Shown: positions 1 to 8,015, numbered from the stretch's first letter. The stretch is 64,000 bases of DNA from Aurantimonas marina (GCF_017183135.1 NZ_JADDXW010000001.1:62001-126000), one strand, 5' to 3'. Notes: generated by a model not told the origin, from the sequence alone. A program made the numbers and translations.

Positions 1-477
1 CGTCGTCGCCGCGACCAGGGTGAATTTCGACAGGTCGATCTTCACCGAACGCGCCGCCGGCCCCTCGCCGATGATCAGATCGAGCTGGAAATCCTCCATC
101 GCCGGATAGAGAATTTCTTCGACCGCAGGGCTGAGGCGGTGGATCTCGTCGATGAACAGGACGTCGCGTTCTTCCAGATTGGTCAAAAGCGCCGCGAGAT
201 CGCCGGCCTTGGCGATGACCGGTCCCGAGGTCGAACGGAAGTTGACGCCCAGTTCCTTGGCCATGATCTGCGCCAGCGTGGTCTTGCCGAGGCCCGGCGG
301 ACCGACGAAGAGGACGTGGTCGAGCGCCTCCCCCCGGGTCTTCGCGGCCTCGATGAAGACCTTCAGGTTGGCGCGCGCCGCCGCCTGTCCGACGAAATCG
401 TCGAGCCGCTGTGGCCGCAGCGTTGCGTCTATGTCCTCGCCGCGTTGATCCGGGGTGATGAGACGGGTGTCGCTCAT
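1..477 (-). CDS. ruvB: Holliday junction branch-migration helicase RuvB (5' part only)
   Basis: ATPase motor of the RuvABC resolvasome, which drives branch migration of Holliday junctions with RuvA. The visible 159 codons are the N-terminal part: the RuvB start region [11 protein letters not shown], the Walker A segment [12 protein letters not shown] and the Walker B-like segment LFIDEIHRL. The gene runs off the left edge of the window in its coding direction, so the C-terminal domains are not visible. The ATG at 477 lies 10 bp after the stop of a PIN-domain toxin gene, so ruvB is the last visible gene of a ruvC-(TA)-ruvA-(TA)-ruvB operon under an SOS box. Identity is firm. Confidence 0.97.
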   Translation of the reverse strand, partial: MSDTRLITPDQRGEDIDATLRPQRLDDFVGQAAARANLKVFIEAAKTRGEALDHVLFVGPPGLGKTTLAQIMAKELGVNFRSTSGPVIAKAGDLAALLTNLEERDVLFIDEIHRLSPAVEEILYPAMEDFQLDLIIGEGPAARSVKIDLSKFTLVAATT

Positions 478-487
478 GAAAACACGA

Positions 488-892
488 TCATGTCAGCAAT
501 TCCATGCTCGCCAAATCTCTGGCGGCGTTCCGATCAAATGTCACCGTTCTCGCGCAGCCCTGTCCGTGATGGCGTTCGGCAATCACAGCGTCGGAGAAAT
601 CGACATTGCCTTCCTCGAACATCGAGAGGCATCGCACAATCGTATCGAAATCCTCGAAAATCAAAGAGCTCACTTCGAGTAGCTCGAAGAGCGTTCGCGA
701 CAGTTCGTTTCGCGGCAACTGATAGCGCGTTCGCAGCACCCAAAAGAGCTCGAGTATCACCGGAACCCCGACAAACCCTTGTTCGGCCGACGTCAGTTTT
801 GACAGAAACCGCTGGGCCGCCGGTGACTGGACGGAATCATCGTTCAGAAGCGCCCGCAGCAGAACATTGGTGTCGACGCCGACGACACTCAT
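488..892 (-). CDS. PIN-domain toxin (VapC-type) between ruvA and ruvB
   Basis: A 134-residue PIN-domain protein, the usual VapC size, expected to be an Mg-dependent RNase. The N-terminus reads [10 protein letters not shown] with the first catalytic Asp at residue 7. An acidic position follows in the VILELFW segment, and the C-terminal acidic cluster is in [10 protein letters not shown] and TFDRNAARD. The start codon overlaps the stop of the antitoxin gene by 4 bp (ATGA), the normal coupled arrangement. The stop is 10 bp before ruvB, so transcripts from upstream must cross this toxin to reach ruvB. The RNA target cannot be read from sequence. The first PIN Asp, middle Glu and distal Asp are all present, so it is probably active. 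Confidence 0.88.
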   Translation of the reverse strand: MSVVGVDTNVLLRALLNDDSVQSPAAQRFLSKLTSAEQGFVGVPVILELFWVLRTRYQLPRNELSRTLFELLEVSSLIFEDFDTIVRCLSMFEEGNVDFSDAVIAERHHGQGCARTVTFDRNAARDLASMELLT

Positions 893-1167
893 GTGCCGCG
901 CGACTCTTTCTCAAGATCGTCGCTGTCGAGATGATCGCTGATACCGGCACCGATCGCCGCATCATAGTCCTGCAGAGTGGTATTGGGTTTAGCGTGGGCC
1001 GACAGCCGTCCATAGAGTGTGTCGACCGGCCGGTTTCTTGGTACCAACCGCACGTCGCGCCCCACGGTGACGAATTCGACCCGGTCTCCTTCCCGCAGTT
1101 TCAGATGTTCACGCATCGCCTTCGGCAAGGTCAGCTGACCCTTCGACGTAATGGTAGCGGAAGTCAT
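889..1167 (-). CDS. AbrB/MazE-fold antitoxin paired with the PIN toxin (TA pair 1)
   Basis: A 92-residue protein. Its first ~45 residues form a SpoVT-AbrB swapped-hairpin DNA-binding domain (TITSKGQLTLPKAMREHL, then LREGDRVEF). The tail is acidic and probably wraps the PIN toxin (LQDYDAAIGAGISDHLDSDDLEKE). It overlaps the toxin gene by 4 bp. A 7-bp inverted repeat 16-41 bp upstream of the ATG is a good candidate autoregulatory operator. Its sequence differs clearly from the second antitoxin nearby, so the two pairs look like independent acquisitions rather than a recent duplication. Confidence 0.87.
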   Translation of the reverse strand: MTSATITSKGQLTLPKAMREHLKLREGDRVEFVTVGRDVRLVPRNRPVDTLYGRLSAHAKPNTTLQDYDAAIGAGISDHLDSDDLEKESRGT

Positions 1168-1182
1168 ATCGTTTCCCCCAAT

Positions 1183-1208
1183 TCCTTACATTTTCAAAAT
1201 AGTAAGGA
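1183..1208 (-). promoter_or_regulatory. Candidate operator of TA pair 1 (inverted repeat)
   Basis: Perfect 7-bp arms TCCTTAC (1183-1189) and GTAAGGA (1202-1208) flank a 12-bp AT-rich centre that is itself nearly palindromic (ATTTTCAAAAT). It sits in the 62-bp gap between the ruvA stop and the antitoxin start, exactly where AbrB-type antitoxins bind their own promoters. AT-rich DNA in an otherwise GC-rich operon also suggests a local promoter. Function is inferred from position and symmetry only. Confidence 0.6.
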
Positions 1209-1229
1209 TTTTCCCGTCGCACAACCCGC

Positions 1230-1853
1230 CTAGCGCCGGCTCAGCGCCTTCAGCCCCAGCCGGATCAGCGTCGCCGAATCCGCGTCCTCGGCTCCATCCC
1301 GCACGGCCGAGGCCACGGCATTGGCCGCCTGGTCCCGCGCATAACCGAGATTGACCAACGCCGAGACCGCATCGGTGATCGGCGCCGGCGCGACGCCCTC
1401 GCCAATTTCGCGTTTCAGCCCGAAGCTTTCGTCCGAGCCGGCGCCGGAAAAGGCCGGCACCTTGTCCTTCAATTCCGCGACGATGCGCGCCGCCACTTTC
1501 GGCCCGACGCCCGGCGCGCGTGCCACCATCGCCTTGTCCTGCAGCGCGATCGCGTTGGCCAGATCGCCGCTCGACAGCGTGCCGGTCACTGCCAGCGCGA
1601 CTCTCGCGCCGACGCCCTGGACCGTCTGCAGCAGGCGGAACCAGTCCCGCTCGGCGGCGGAGGAAAAACCGTAGAGGCGGATCATGTCCTCGCGAACATA
1701 CGTCTCGACGAAGAGCACGAACGCCTCGCCCGGCCCGGGCAAGGACGCCAGGGTGCGCATCCCGCAATAGGCGATGTAGCCGACGCCGTGAACGTCGAGG
1801 ACGACATGATCTTCGCCAATCTCGTCGACGGTGCCCTTCAGCTTTCCGATCAC
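1230..1853 (-). CDS. ruvA: Holliday junction DNA-binding protein RuvA
   Basis: RuvA tetramers hold the Holliday junction flat and load the RuvB motor. The 207-residue protein has the OB-fold N-terminus ([12 protein letters not shown]...[15 protein letters not shown]), tandem helix-hairpin-helix segments ([31 protein letters not shown]) and the C-terminal RuvB-binding domain ([13 protein letters not shown]). The start codon is GTG, overlapping the stop of the upstream PIN toxin gene by 4 bp (GTGA), so ruvA translation looks coupled to toxin translation. In most relatives the upstream neighbour is ruvC itself. Length is normal and no damage is visible. Confidence 0.97.
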   Translation of the reverse strand: MIGKLKGTVDEIGEDHVVLDVHGVGYIAYCGMRTLASLPGPGEAFVLFVETYVREDMIRLYGFSSAAERDWFRLLQTVQGVGARVALAVTGTLSSGDLANAIALQDKAMVARAPGVGPKVAARIVAELKDKVPAFSGAGSDESFGLKREIGEGVAPAPITDAVSALVNLGYARDQAANAVASAVRDGAEDADSATLIRLGLKALSRR

Positions 1854-2263
1854 GGGTGGGTCTCCGGCGAAATGATCTCGAGATCGGGAAAATAACTTCG
1901 GTAGCGGGAGGCGTCCCGCGTCAACAGCCGGTGACCACGAACGAGCGCGTGCGCGCCGATCAGAAAATCAGGCAGAGTGCGCTCCCGCCCCCCGCCGCGC
2001 GAGCGGTAGAACCGATGCGCCCGCCCGGCCGGAAACGCGGCCTCGAACGGAAACGGCTCCCGATGCGGCCGCATCCAAGCGACCCGCGAGAACAGCTCTT
2101 CTTCCCGCATCGGCACGGCGAGTTCCGCCCAGACGATCGCGCTGAGGACAATCTCGCCGCTCCGGCACTCTTGCCTGACGGCTTCGATCGATTCCTTGAA
2201 AAACCGCCCGGTGCCCAGCATGTCGATGAAGATGTTGGTATCAATCAACGTCGAGGTCTTCAC
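1850..2263 (-). CDS. PIN-domain toxin (VapC-type) between ruvC and ruvA
   Basis: A 137-residue PIN-domain protein. The N-terminus [13 protein letters not shown] has the first catalytic Asp at residue 8. The middle acidic residue is in VWAELAVP and the C-terminal Asp motifs are in [11 protein letters not shown] and [14 protein letters not shown]. This is the VapC FitB-like pattern of a probable Mg-dependent ribonuclease. It starts with GTG, 23 bp inside the antitoxin gene, and its stop overlaps the GTG of ruvA. It differs clearly from the other PIN protein in the window. Because ruvA starts within its stop codon, a nonsense mutation here could be polar on ruvA. Confidence 0.88.
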   Translation of the reverse strand: MKTSTLIDTNIFIDMLGTGRFFKESIEAVRQECRSGEIVLSAIVWAELAVPMREEELFSRVAWMRPHREPFPFEAAFPAGRAHRFYRSRGGGRERTLPDFLIGAHALVRGHRLLTRDASRYRSYFPDLEIISPETHP

Positions 2264-2510
2264 GGGGTCCCCTCAACCAGTCCACATAGGACTTGCCGTC
2301 CATCCCGTCGGTATCGATCGTACCGCGCATCTCCGCCACATGCCGATCGAACGCCCGGTCCCAAACGACCGGATCGTCATCCGCACAGGTGCGAACGAGC
2401 CGCACCGCGTCACCCGCATCGACAAAGTCCACCTCGCTGCCGGGCACGATGCCGAGCTTGTCGCGGATCACCTTGGGAATCGTCACCTGACCTTTTTCCG
2501 TCACCCTCAC
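2241..2510 (-). CDS. AbrB-family antitoxin of TA pair 2
   Basis: An 89-residue SpoVT-AbrB domain protein. The DNA-binding half reads MRVTEKGQVTIPKVIRDKLG...GSEVDFV. A C-terminal toxin-binding tail carries the GKSYVDWLRG segment seen in VapB-like antitoxins. It overlaps its toxin by 23 bp. The 102-bp gap to ruvC contains direct and inverted repeats that fit an operator and local promoter, so the pair is probably expressed both from the SOS promoter of ruvC and from its own. Confidence 0.87.
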   Translation of the reverse strand: MRVTEKGQVTIPKVIRDKLGIVPGSEVDFVDAGDAVRLVRTCADDDPVVWDRAFDRHVAEMRGTIDTDGMDGKSYVDWLRGPREDLDVD

Positions 2511-2538
2511 CTGACGCTCGCCTTCCGTTTCAACAAAA

Positions 2539-2569
2539 GTAATACCTGCCGGTAATACCTATTGGCAGG
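2539..2569 (-). promoter_or_regulatory. Candidate operator/promoter of TA pair 2
   Basis: Two exact copies of GTAATACCT (2539-2547 and 2552-2560) lie 13 bp apart. An inverted repeat CCTGCC/GGCAGG (2545-2550, 2564-2569) spans the second copy. The block is 29 bp upstream of the antitoxin start and is the only repeated DNA in the ruvC-antitoxin gap. An antitoxin or toxin-antitoxin complex binding here would autoregulate the pair. This is inferred from layout; no footprint is known to me. Confidence 0.55.
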
Positions 2570-2612
2570 AATGGAACATGTCAAGAACATCCGCCTCTGA
2601 TCGACCACCGCA

Positions 2613-3131
2613 TCAGCGCCCCGCCACCAAGGCCCGGGCCTGCGCCGACTGGCGATGATGTGTGTGGCAGATGGCGATGGCGAGCGCGTCGGCAGCATCG
2701 TCCGTATCGAAGCTGGCCTTCGGCATCAGCACCTTGACCATCATGTGGATCTGCTTCTTGTCGCCATGGCCGACGCCGATGACCGCCTTCTTCACCGCGT
2801 TCGGGGCGTATTCGGCGACCGGCAGACCGGCGAGCGCGGGCACCAGCATGGCGATGCCGCGCGCCTGGCCGAGCTTCAGCGTGGCGACGGCGTCCTTGTT
2901 GACGAAGGTCTGCTCGACCGCCGCCTCGTCAGGCTGATGGGTGTGGATCATCTTGGTCAACCCGTCATGCAACTGGCAAAGCCGCGAGGCGAGGTCCAGC
3001 TTGTTGTCGGAGATCACCGTGCCGCTCGCGACGAAGCGCAGCGAGTTGCCGAGCGTCTCGACGACGCCCCAGCCGGTGTGTCGAAGACCCGGATCGATGC
3101 CGACGATGCGAATGGATGCCTCCTGTAACAC
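2613..3131 (-). CDS. ruvC: Holliday junction endonuclease RuvC
   Basis: RuvC cuts Holliday junctions symmetrically as the nuclease of the RuvABC complex. All four acidic catalytic positions are visible in 172 residues: Asp in [15 protein letters not shown], Glu in [12 protein letters not shown], and the Asp pair in [16 protein letters not shown]. Length is normal for the family. It is the first gene of the ruv operon, with yebC further upstream and a perfect alphaproteobacterial LexA box 54-68 bp before the ATG. Two toxin-antitoxin pairs interrupt the operon downstream. Confidence 0.97.
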   Translation of the reverse strand: MLQEASIRIVGIDPGLRHTGWGVVETLGNSLRFVASGTVISDNKLDLASRLCQLHDGLTKMIHTHQPDEAAVEQTFVNKDAVATLKLGQARGIAMLVPALAGLPVAEYAPNAVKKAVIGVGHGDKKQIHMMVKVLMPKASFDTDDAADALAIAICHTHHRQSAQARALVAGR

Positions 3132-3184
3132 TTCCTTAATCTCCGATCTTAGCCGACTCGGAGCGCATCAGATAGGCAAATCAT

Positions 3185-3199
3185 GAACGAAAAGAGAAC
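3185..3199 (-). promoter_or_regulatory. LexA (SOS) box upstream of ruvC
   Basis: Read on the minus strand the site is GTTC-TCTTTTC-GTTC, an exact match to the alphaproteobacterial LexA direct repeat GTTC-N7-GTTC. It lies 54 bp before the ruvC start and just after the yebC stop. SOS control of ruv genes is well established, and here it would also place two toxin-antitoxin pairs under DNA-damage induction. Confidence 0.85.
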
Positions 3200-3259
3200 G
3201 AAACGAGAGCAACCTGCGTAATGCTTCGGAAGGATCAACGAATGCGATGAATGTGCGCC

Positions 3260-4009
3260 TCAGGCGGCGGACAGCTTGGCCATCACTTCGTCGTCGACCT
3301 CGAAATTCGCGTAGACGTTCTGCACGTCGTCATCGTCCTCGAGATTGCCGATCAGCCGCATGACGCTTTCGGCCTTATCCTCGTCGACCGGCGTTCCGGT
3401 CTGAGGCCGCCAGATAGCCTTGACGCTTTCCGCCTCGCCGAGTGATGCCTCCAGCGCGGTGGAGACCTCGTTGATATCCTCGAAGGCGGTGATGATCGTG
3501 TGGCCGCTTTCGTCGGAGATCACGTCGTCGGCGCCAGCCTCGATCGCCGCTTCCATCACCTTGTCCGCGTCGCCCACCGAGGCCGCGTAGATGATCTCGC
3601 CGACATGATCGAACATGAAACCGACCGAGCCGGTTTCGCCCAGAGCACCGCCGGATTTGGTGAAATAGGAGCGCACGTTGGAGGCGGTACGGTTGCGGTT
3701 GTCGGTCAGCGCCTCGACGATGACGGCAACGCCGCCCGGCCCGTAGCCCTCGTACCGGACCTCGTCGTAGTTCTCCGCGTCGCCGCCTGAGGCCTTCTTG
3801 ATCGCCCGGTCGATGTTGTCCTTCGGCATCGACTGCGCCTTGGCGTTGTTGATCGCCAGCCGCAGGCGCGCATTCATCGACGGGTCGGGCAGGCCGGCCT
3901 TGGCCGCGACCACGATCTCGCGCGCCAGTTTGGAGAACATCTTCGATCGAACCGCGTCCTGGCGGCCCTTGCGGTGCATGATGTTCTTGAACTGTGAATG
4001 GCCGGCCAT
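3260..4009 (-). CDS. YebC/TACO1-family protein
   Basis: A 249-residue YebC/PmpR-family protein. These proteins have been described both as DNA-binding regulators and, more recently, as translation factors that help ribosomes through proline-rich stretches. The start at 4009 gives the family hallmark [18 protein letters not shown]. The conserved internal segments [25 protein letters not shown] and [12 protein letters not shown] follow. A longer in-frame extension upstream is not family-like and is rejected. yebC upstream of ruvC is a widely conserved order. Confidence 0.94.
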   Translation of the reverse strand: MAGHSQFKNIMHRKGRQDAVRSKMFSKLAREIVVAAKAGLPDPSMNARLRLAINNAKAQSMPKDNIDRAIKKASGGDAENYDEVRYEGYGPGGVAVIVEALTDNRNRTASNVRSYFTKSGGALGETGSVGFMFDHVGEIIYAASVGDADKVMEAAIEAGADDVISDESGHTIITAFEDINEVSTALEASLGEAESVKAIWRPQTGTPVDEDKAESVMRLIGNLEDDDDVQNVYANFEVDDEVMAKLSAA

Positions 4010-4091
4010 GGAAAACCTGTCGATCGGATTGGAAGAAAAGCTGCCTGTCATATAAAAAATGCAGCGGGAAACGTCCAGAACGAGGTTCGCG

Positions 4092-4625
4092 ATGTCCGAT
4101 ACCCACCAGTCCGAAGCCGGCCGAGCGAAGCGCAGTCCAAGTGTGCGGCTTCCGTCCCTGCCGCTCACCGGCGGCTGCCAGTGCGGCCAGGTTCGCTACG
4201 AAATCCGTAAGATCCCCCTCGTCTTCTACCTTTGTCATTGCACCGAATGCCAGCGCCACACATCAAGCGCCTATGGCGAGAGCCTTCGTGTCGAGTCCGC
4301 CAGCCTCGTCGTCACCGGCACGTTGAAAACGACCCGACGCGGGTCGCAAAGCGGTGCAATCCGGCTGGGCGATTTCTGCCCGGATTGCGGCGTGCGCGTC
4401 CAGCATCGCTCCGAAGGCAACCCGCACCGCGTCAACATCAAGGCCGGCACCCTCGACGATACGTCATGGCTGGCACCGGCGGGGCATATCTGGGTGCGCT
4501 CGAAGCAACCCTTTGTCGCTATCGACCCGGCCGAACTCGCCTATGACGGCCCGCCAGGCGATGCCGGCTCAGCGGCGATCGGCGCAAGATGGCGGGAGAT
4601 GCTGGCCGCCGGAGAACAAGATTAG
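4092..4625 (+). CDS. GFA-family zinc protein (CENP-V/GFA fold)
   Basis: A 177-residue Mss4-like/GFA-domain protein. The zinc-binding cysteines are in [12 protein letters not shown] near the N-terminus, in [17 protein letters not shown], and in [10 protein letters not shown]. Founding members are glutathione-dependent formaldehyde-activating enzymes, but most proteins of this fold have no proven substrate. The start at 4092 has a GAGG Shine-Dalgarno 6 bp upstream and is preferred over an ATG 33 bp earlier. It is divergent from yebC with only about 80 bp between them. Confidence 0.85.
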   Translation: MSDTHQSEAGRAKRSPSVRLPSLPLTGGCQCGQVRYEIRKIPLVFYLCHCTECQRHTSSAYGESLRVESASLVVTGTLKTTRRGSQSGAIRLGDFCPDCGVRVQHRSEGNPHRVNIKAGTLDDTSWLAPAGHIWVRSKQPFVAIDPAELAYDGPPGDAGSAAIGARWREMLAAGEQD

Positions 4626-4641
4626 TCCGAGCGCGACGGGC

Positions 4642-4673
4642 TCCGGCAATGACGTCATCCGGCAATGACGTCA
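4642..4673. repeat. 16-bp tandem duplication containing TGACGTCA palindromes
   Basis: TCCGGCAATGACGTCA occurs twice head to tail (4642-4657, 4658-4673). Each copy ends in the 8-bp palindrome TGACGTCA. It lies just after the GFA gene stop and about 120 bp before the exported TPR gene. It could be a paired binding site for that gene's promoter or a simple slippage duplication. Confidence 0.9.
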
Positions 4674-4793
4674 TTATGATTTTGCTTCGTCGGCCCTCGG
4701 GTTAGCTTTCCCTCATGGTCGGCGAAACGGCACCTCTCATAGTCCCTACGGACACGACCGTCTCGGCCGACGGAGGACAAGGGAGATCGAGCC

Positions 4794-5423
4794 ATGGGAG
4801 TCAGTGGCATGCGACATGGCGCGACAGTTCGACGCTTCGCGGTGCTCCTGGCGCTTCTGGCAGCGCCCGTCGCCGTGGCGACGGCCGAGACTCCACAGGA
4901 GGAATCCGCCGGCGCCATTGCCGTCGAGGCCGCGCCGGCGGAGCTCTTCGCCGCATTGAAAAGCGCGACATCAGAAGCCGAGGGACGCGCGGCGGAGACC
5001 GCGATCTGGCGTTTCTGGATGAGCGCGGCGCCCGATCCCATCGCGCGGCGCCTCGTCGACGACGCCATGAAGCGGCGCAACGATTACGATTTCGCGGGAG
5101 CGCATGACCTCCTCGATGAAGCGATCACGCGTGCGCCGGCTTACGCCGAGGCCTTCAACCAGCGCGGCTTCATCCGCTTCCTGCAGGACGATTTCGACGG
5201 CGCGCTCGAAGACGTCGATCGCGCCATCGAACTCGAACCCAGGCATTTCGCGGCCATGGCCGGACGGGCGCATATCCTGATGCGTCAGGGGCGGTTTCGG
5301 CTGGCCCAGGCGCAGTTGCGGGAGGCGGTCGACATCCACCCGTTCCTGAAAGAGCGCACGATGCTGGTGCCACCGGTCGGCACCGCACCTGCAAAGCCGG
5401 CGGGTGACGGCTTCGATTTGTGA
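4794..5423 (+). CDS. Exported tetratricopeptide-repeat protein
   Basis: A 209-residue protein with a signal peptide (hydrophobic run FAVLLALLAAPVAVA, then a likely AxA-type cleavage site) and about two to three TPR units between residues ~95 and 185. These include DLLDEAITRAPAYAEAFNQRG and DVDRAIELEPRHFAAMAGRA. It probably acts in the periplasm as a protein-interaction scaffold; no enzyme motif is visible. GGGAG lies about 9 bp before the chosen ATG. It is followed 43 bp later by a second exported protein, so the two may be cotranscribed. A paralogue with the same layout lies at about 58.3-59.0 kb. Confidence 0.82.
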   Translation: MGVSGMRHGATVRRFAVLLALLAAPVAVATAETPQEESAGAIAVEAAPAELFAALKSATSEAEGRAAETAIWRFWMSAAPDPIARRLVDDAMKRRNDYDFAGAHDLLDEAITRAPAYAEAFNQRGFIRFLQDDFDGALEDVDRAIELEPRHFAAMAGRAHILMRQGRFRLAQAQLREAVDIHPFLKERTMLVPPVGTAPAKPAGDGFDL

Positions 5424-5466
5424 CCGCCTTGGGCCGCCCGGCCCGTCGTTTCAAAGGATCCAGCCA

Positions 5467-6291
5467 ATGCACCGTGTCTTCGCCTTCGCTTTGCTCGCAG
5501 CCTTGCTGATCCTCGCGCCGCGCGAGGCCGCCGCCCAGTCCGTTCCGAGCACCTGCATCGCCGTTGCGGAAAACCTCCCTCAGACACTCCGCGCGACCTA
5601 CGTTTCTCTGGACGCGAAGACGCCCATCCGTGTGGCCCAGCGCGGCCGAGACGAGGTTCGCATCACCTATGTCCATCATTCGACCTATCTGATCGAAAGC
5701 CCCAACGGCGTAACGGCGGCCACCGACTATTCCGGTTTCTCCGGTCCGACCGTCCCGGACATCGCCACGATGAACAGGGCACACACCACCCATTTTACGG
5801 AGTTTCCTGATCCGGCGATTGATCATGTCCTTAAGGGCTGGAATCCGCAGGGCGGCCCCGCCCGACACGCGCTCACCGTCGACGACATGTATGTGCGCAA
5901 TGTACCGACCGACATCCGCTCCGTCGGCCGTGGTCTTGAGCCGGACGGGAATTCGATCTTCATCTTCGAGGTGGCGGGGCTGTGCATCGGCCATCTCGGC
6001 CATCTGCATCACCGTCTGACCGACGAGGACTATGCGGCGATCGGCCGCCTCGACATTTTGATGGTGCCCGTCGACGGCGGCTATACGCTCAGCCAGGAGG
6101 GCATGGGCGAGATCGCCAAGCGGCTGCGCTCCTCGATCGTCCTGCCAATGCACCGCTTTCGCGGGCCGATCGACCGGTTCCTCGATCGGCTGCCAGACTT
6201 CGCGGTCGACCGGCGCGCGGAGAACAGCTTCACCGTCTCGCTCCGCACGCTTCCCGGCCGGCCGACGGTGATCGTGCTCTCGGGCGTCTGA
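5467..6291 (+). CDS. Exported metallo-beta-lactamase-fold hydrolase (UlaG-like)
   Basis: A 274-residue protein with a clear signal peptide (MHRVFAFALLAALLILAP...AAA). The mature domain has features of the UlaG-like branch of the metallo-beta-lactamase fold: YVHHSTYLIES near the start, GHLGHLHHRLTDEDYAAIG in the middle, and a late His in VLPMHRFRG. The substrate is unknown. The start at 5467 follows AAAGGA by 8 bp and directly begins the signal peptide. It is probably in an operon with the TPR protein, so both may act in the periplasm. Confidence 0.78.
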   Translation: MHRVFAFALLAALLILAPREAAAQSVPSTCIAVAENLPQTLRATYVSLDAKTPIRVAQRGRDEVRITYVHHSTYLIESPNGVTAATDYSGFSGPTVPDIATMNRAHTTHFTEFPDPAIDHVLKGWNPQGGPARHALTVDDMYVRNVPTDIRSVGRGLEPDGNSIFIFEVAGLCIGHLGHLHHRLTDEDYAAIGRLDILMVPVDGGYTLSQEGMGEIAKRLRSSIVLPMHRFRGPIDRFLDRLPDFAVDRRAENSFTVSLRTLPGRPTVIVLSGV

Positions 6292-6312
6292 CGCAGCGTT
6301 ATCTCGCCCCGC

Positions 6313-7116
6313 TCAACCGATCGTCGGCGGCTCGCCATGCACTTGCGCCGGGACGGTACCGCCCATCCCAGCATTCAATACCGCAGCCTTCTGCCGCTTC
6401 CTCCGCGCCAGCATGTTCAGCCCTTCGACCAGGGCCGAGAAGCTCATGGCGGCGTAGATGTAGCCCTTCGGCACATGCACGCCGAAACCATCGGCGATCA
6501 GCGTCATGCCGATCATCAGGAGGAAGCCGAGCGCCAGCATCACGATGGTCGGATTGGCCTCGATGAAGCGCGACAGCGGTCCGGCGGCGACCAGCATCAC
6601 CACGACGGCGACGATGACGGCGATGAACATGATCCCGAGCTCGTCAGTCATGCCGACGGCGGTGATGATGGAATCGATGGAAAACACCAGATCGAGCAGC
6701 AGAATCTGGAGGATCGCGGCGCCGAATGTCAGCGTCGCGGCCTTGCCGATCATCGTGTCCGGGTGATCGTCGGGATCGACGCTGTGATGGATTTCCTTCG
6801 TCGCCTTCCACACAAGAAACAGCCCGCCCGCGATGAGGATCAGGTCACGCCAGGAAAAGCCGTGGTCGAAGGCCTCGAACAGCGGCTCGGTGAGCTGCAC
6901 GATGAAGGCAACGGTCGACAGCAGCCCTAGCCGCAGGATCAAGGCGAGACCGATTCCGACCCGACGGGCCCGCTGCCGGTGCTCCTCCGGCAGCTTGTTC
7001 GACAGGATCGAGATGAAGATCAGATTGTCGATGCCAAGCACGACCTCCATCACGATCAGCGTGGCGAGGGCCGCATAAGCGGTGGGGTCGGCGAGAAAGG
7101 CGAAGAAGTCGGCCAT
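6313..7116 (-). CDS. TerC-family integral membrane protein
   Basis: A 267-residue polytopic membrane protein of the TerC family. It has seven or so hydrophobic helices and the two acidic motifs [15 protein letters not shown] (first helix) and [16 protein letters not shown] (mid-protein). Family members export Mn2+ or assist metal loading of secreted proteins; some relate to tellurite resistance. The protein ends in a short soluble tail. No manganese riboswitch was recognised in the 77-bp gap to the upstream phosphoesterase gene. Confidence 0.9.
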   Translation of the reverse strand: MADFFAFLADPTAYAALATLIVMEVVLGIDNLIFISILSNKLPEEHRQRARRVGIGLALILRLGLLSTVAFIVQLTEPLFEAFDHGFSWRDLILIAGGLFLVWKATKEIHHSVDPDDHPDTMIGKAATLTFGAAILQILLLDLVFSIDSIITAVGMTDELGIMFIAVIVAVVVMLVAAGPLSRFIEANPTIVMLALGFLLMIGMTLIADGFGVHVPKGYIYAAMSFSALVEGLNMLARRKRQKAAVLNAGMGGTVPAQVHGEPPTIG

Positions 7117-7193
7117 CGGGGCTCCTGAAGCGCGAGAGGTCGGCTAAGGTTGAAGGGAAGGTCGGGCGCGGCGCGCCAAAGGACAGAGGGCTG

Positions 7194-8015
7194 TCACCAA
7201 AAATCCGGCACGGCCCCGGTGAGCCTCGGTCCGATCCGTACCGGCGCGACCTTTTCGGCGAGGCCGGTCCGGTCGGATATCTCGACGGCAAGCCCTGCGA
7301 GCGTCGCCGGACCCTGCGCCGCCTCGAAGCGGCCACGCGGCACCTTGGCGACGAAGCGGTTGATCGGCTCCTCCTTCTCCATGCCGAGGGAGGAGTCATA
7401 ATCGCCGCACATGCCCGCGTCCGACTGATAGGCCGTGCCGCCGACTAGGATCTGATGGTCGGCCGTCGGAACATGGGTGTGGGTGCCGACGACGAGACTC
7501 ACTCGACCGTCGAGGAAATGCCCGAAGCACTGCTTTTCGCTGGTCGCCTCGGCATGGAAGTCGATCACGATCGCATCGGCCTGCTCCCCGAGCGGACAGG
7601 CGGAAACCAGATCGTCGGCGCAGGCGAACGGGTCGTTCAGATCCGGCGACATGAACACCCGGCCCATGATGTTGGTGACGAGCACGCGCGCGCCGTTCCT
7701 GGCCTCGAACAGCCCGGACCCGTTGCCAGGCGTGCCCTTGGGATAATTGGCCGGCCGGATGAAGCGGTTCTGGCGTGTCGCGAAAGCCAATGCCTCGCGC
7801 TGATCCCAGACGTGGTTGCCGGTTGTCACGACATCGGCGCCGGCCTCCAGCGTCCGTTGGAAAATCTCCTCGGTGATGCCGAAACCGCCAGCCGAATTCT
7901 CGCCGTTGACCACGACGAAATCGAGCTTCCAGTCGGAAATCAGACCGGGCAACTTGTCGTAGACGGCGGTGCGGCCTGACCGGCCGACCATGTCGCCAAG
8001 AAAGAGAAAGCGCAT
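7194..8015 (-). CDS. YmdB-type metallophosphoesterase
   Basis: A 273-residue calcineurin-like phosphoesterase of the YmdB group. Metal-ligand motifs are FLFLGDMVGRSGR at the N-terminus, VVVNGENSAGGFG, TTGNHVWDQRE, IVIDFHAEATSEK and VVGTHTHVPTADHQ. YmdB proteins hydrolyse cyclic nucleotides such as 2',3'-cAMP and affect biofilm and stress behaviour in Bacillus; the alphaproteobacterial role is not established. Length is standard. It may be cotranscribed with the TerC gene 77 bp downstream, though no functional link is evident. Confidence 0.9.
   Translation of the reverse strand: MRFLFLGDMVGRSGRTAVYDKLPGLISDWKLDFVVVNGENSAGGFGITEEIFQRTLEAGADVVTTGNHVWDQREALAFATRQNRFIRPANYPKGTPGNGSGLFEARNGARVLVTNIMGRVFMSPDLNDPFACADDLVSACPLGEQADAIVIDFHAEATSEKQCFGHFLDGRVSLVVGTHTHVPTADHQILVGGTAYQSDAGMCGDYDSSLGMEKEEPINRFVAKVPRGRFEAAQGPATLAGLAVEISDRTGLAEKVAPVRIGPRLTGAVPDFW

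Noticed and set aside
7117-7193. Manganese (yybP-ykoY) riboswitch before the TerC-family gene
   Set aside because: The 77-bp gap lacks the conserved loops of that riboswitch.
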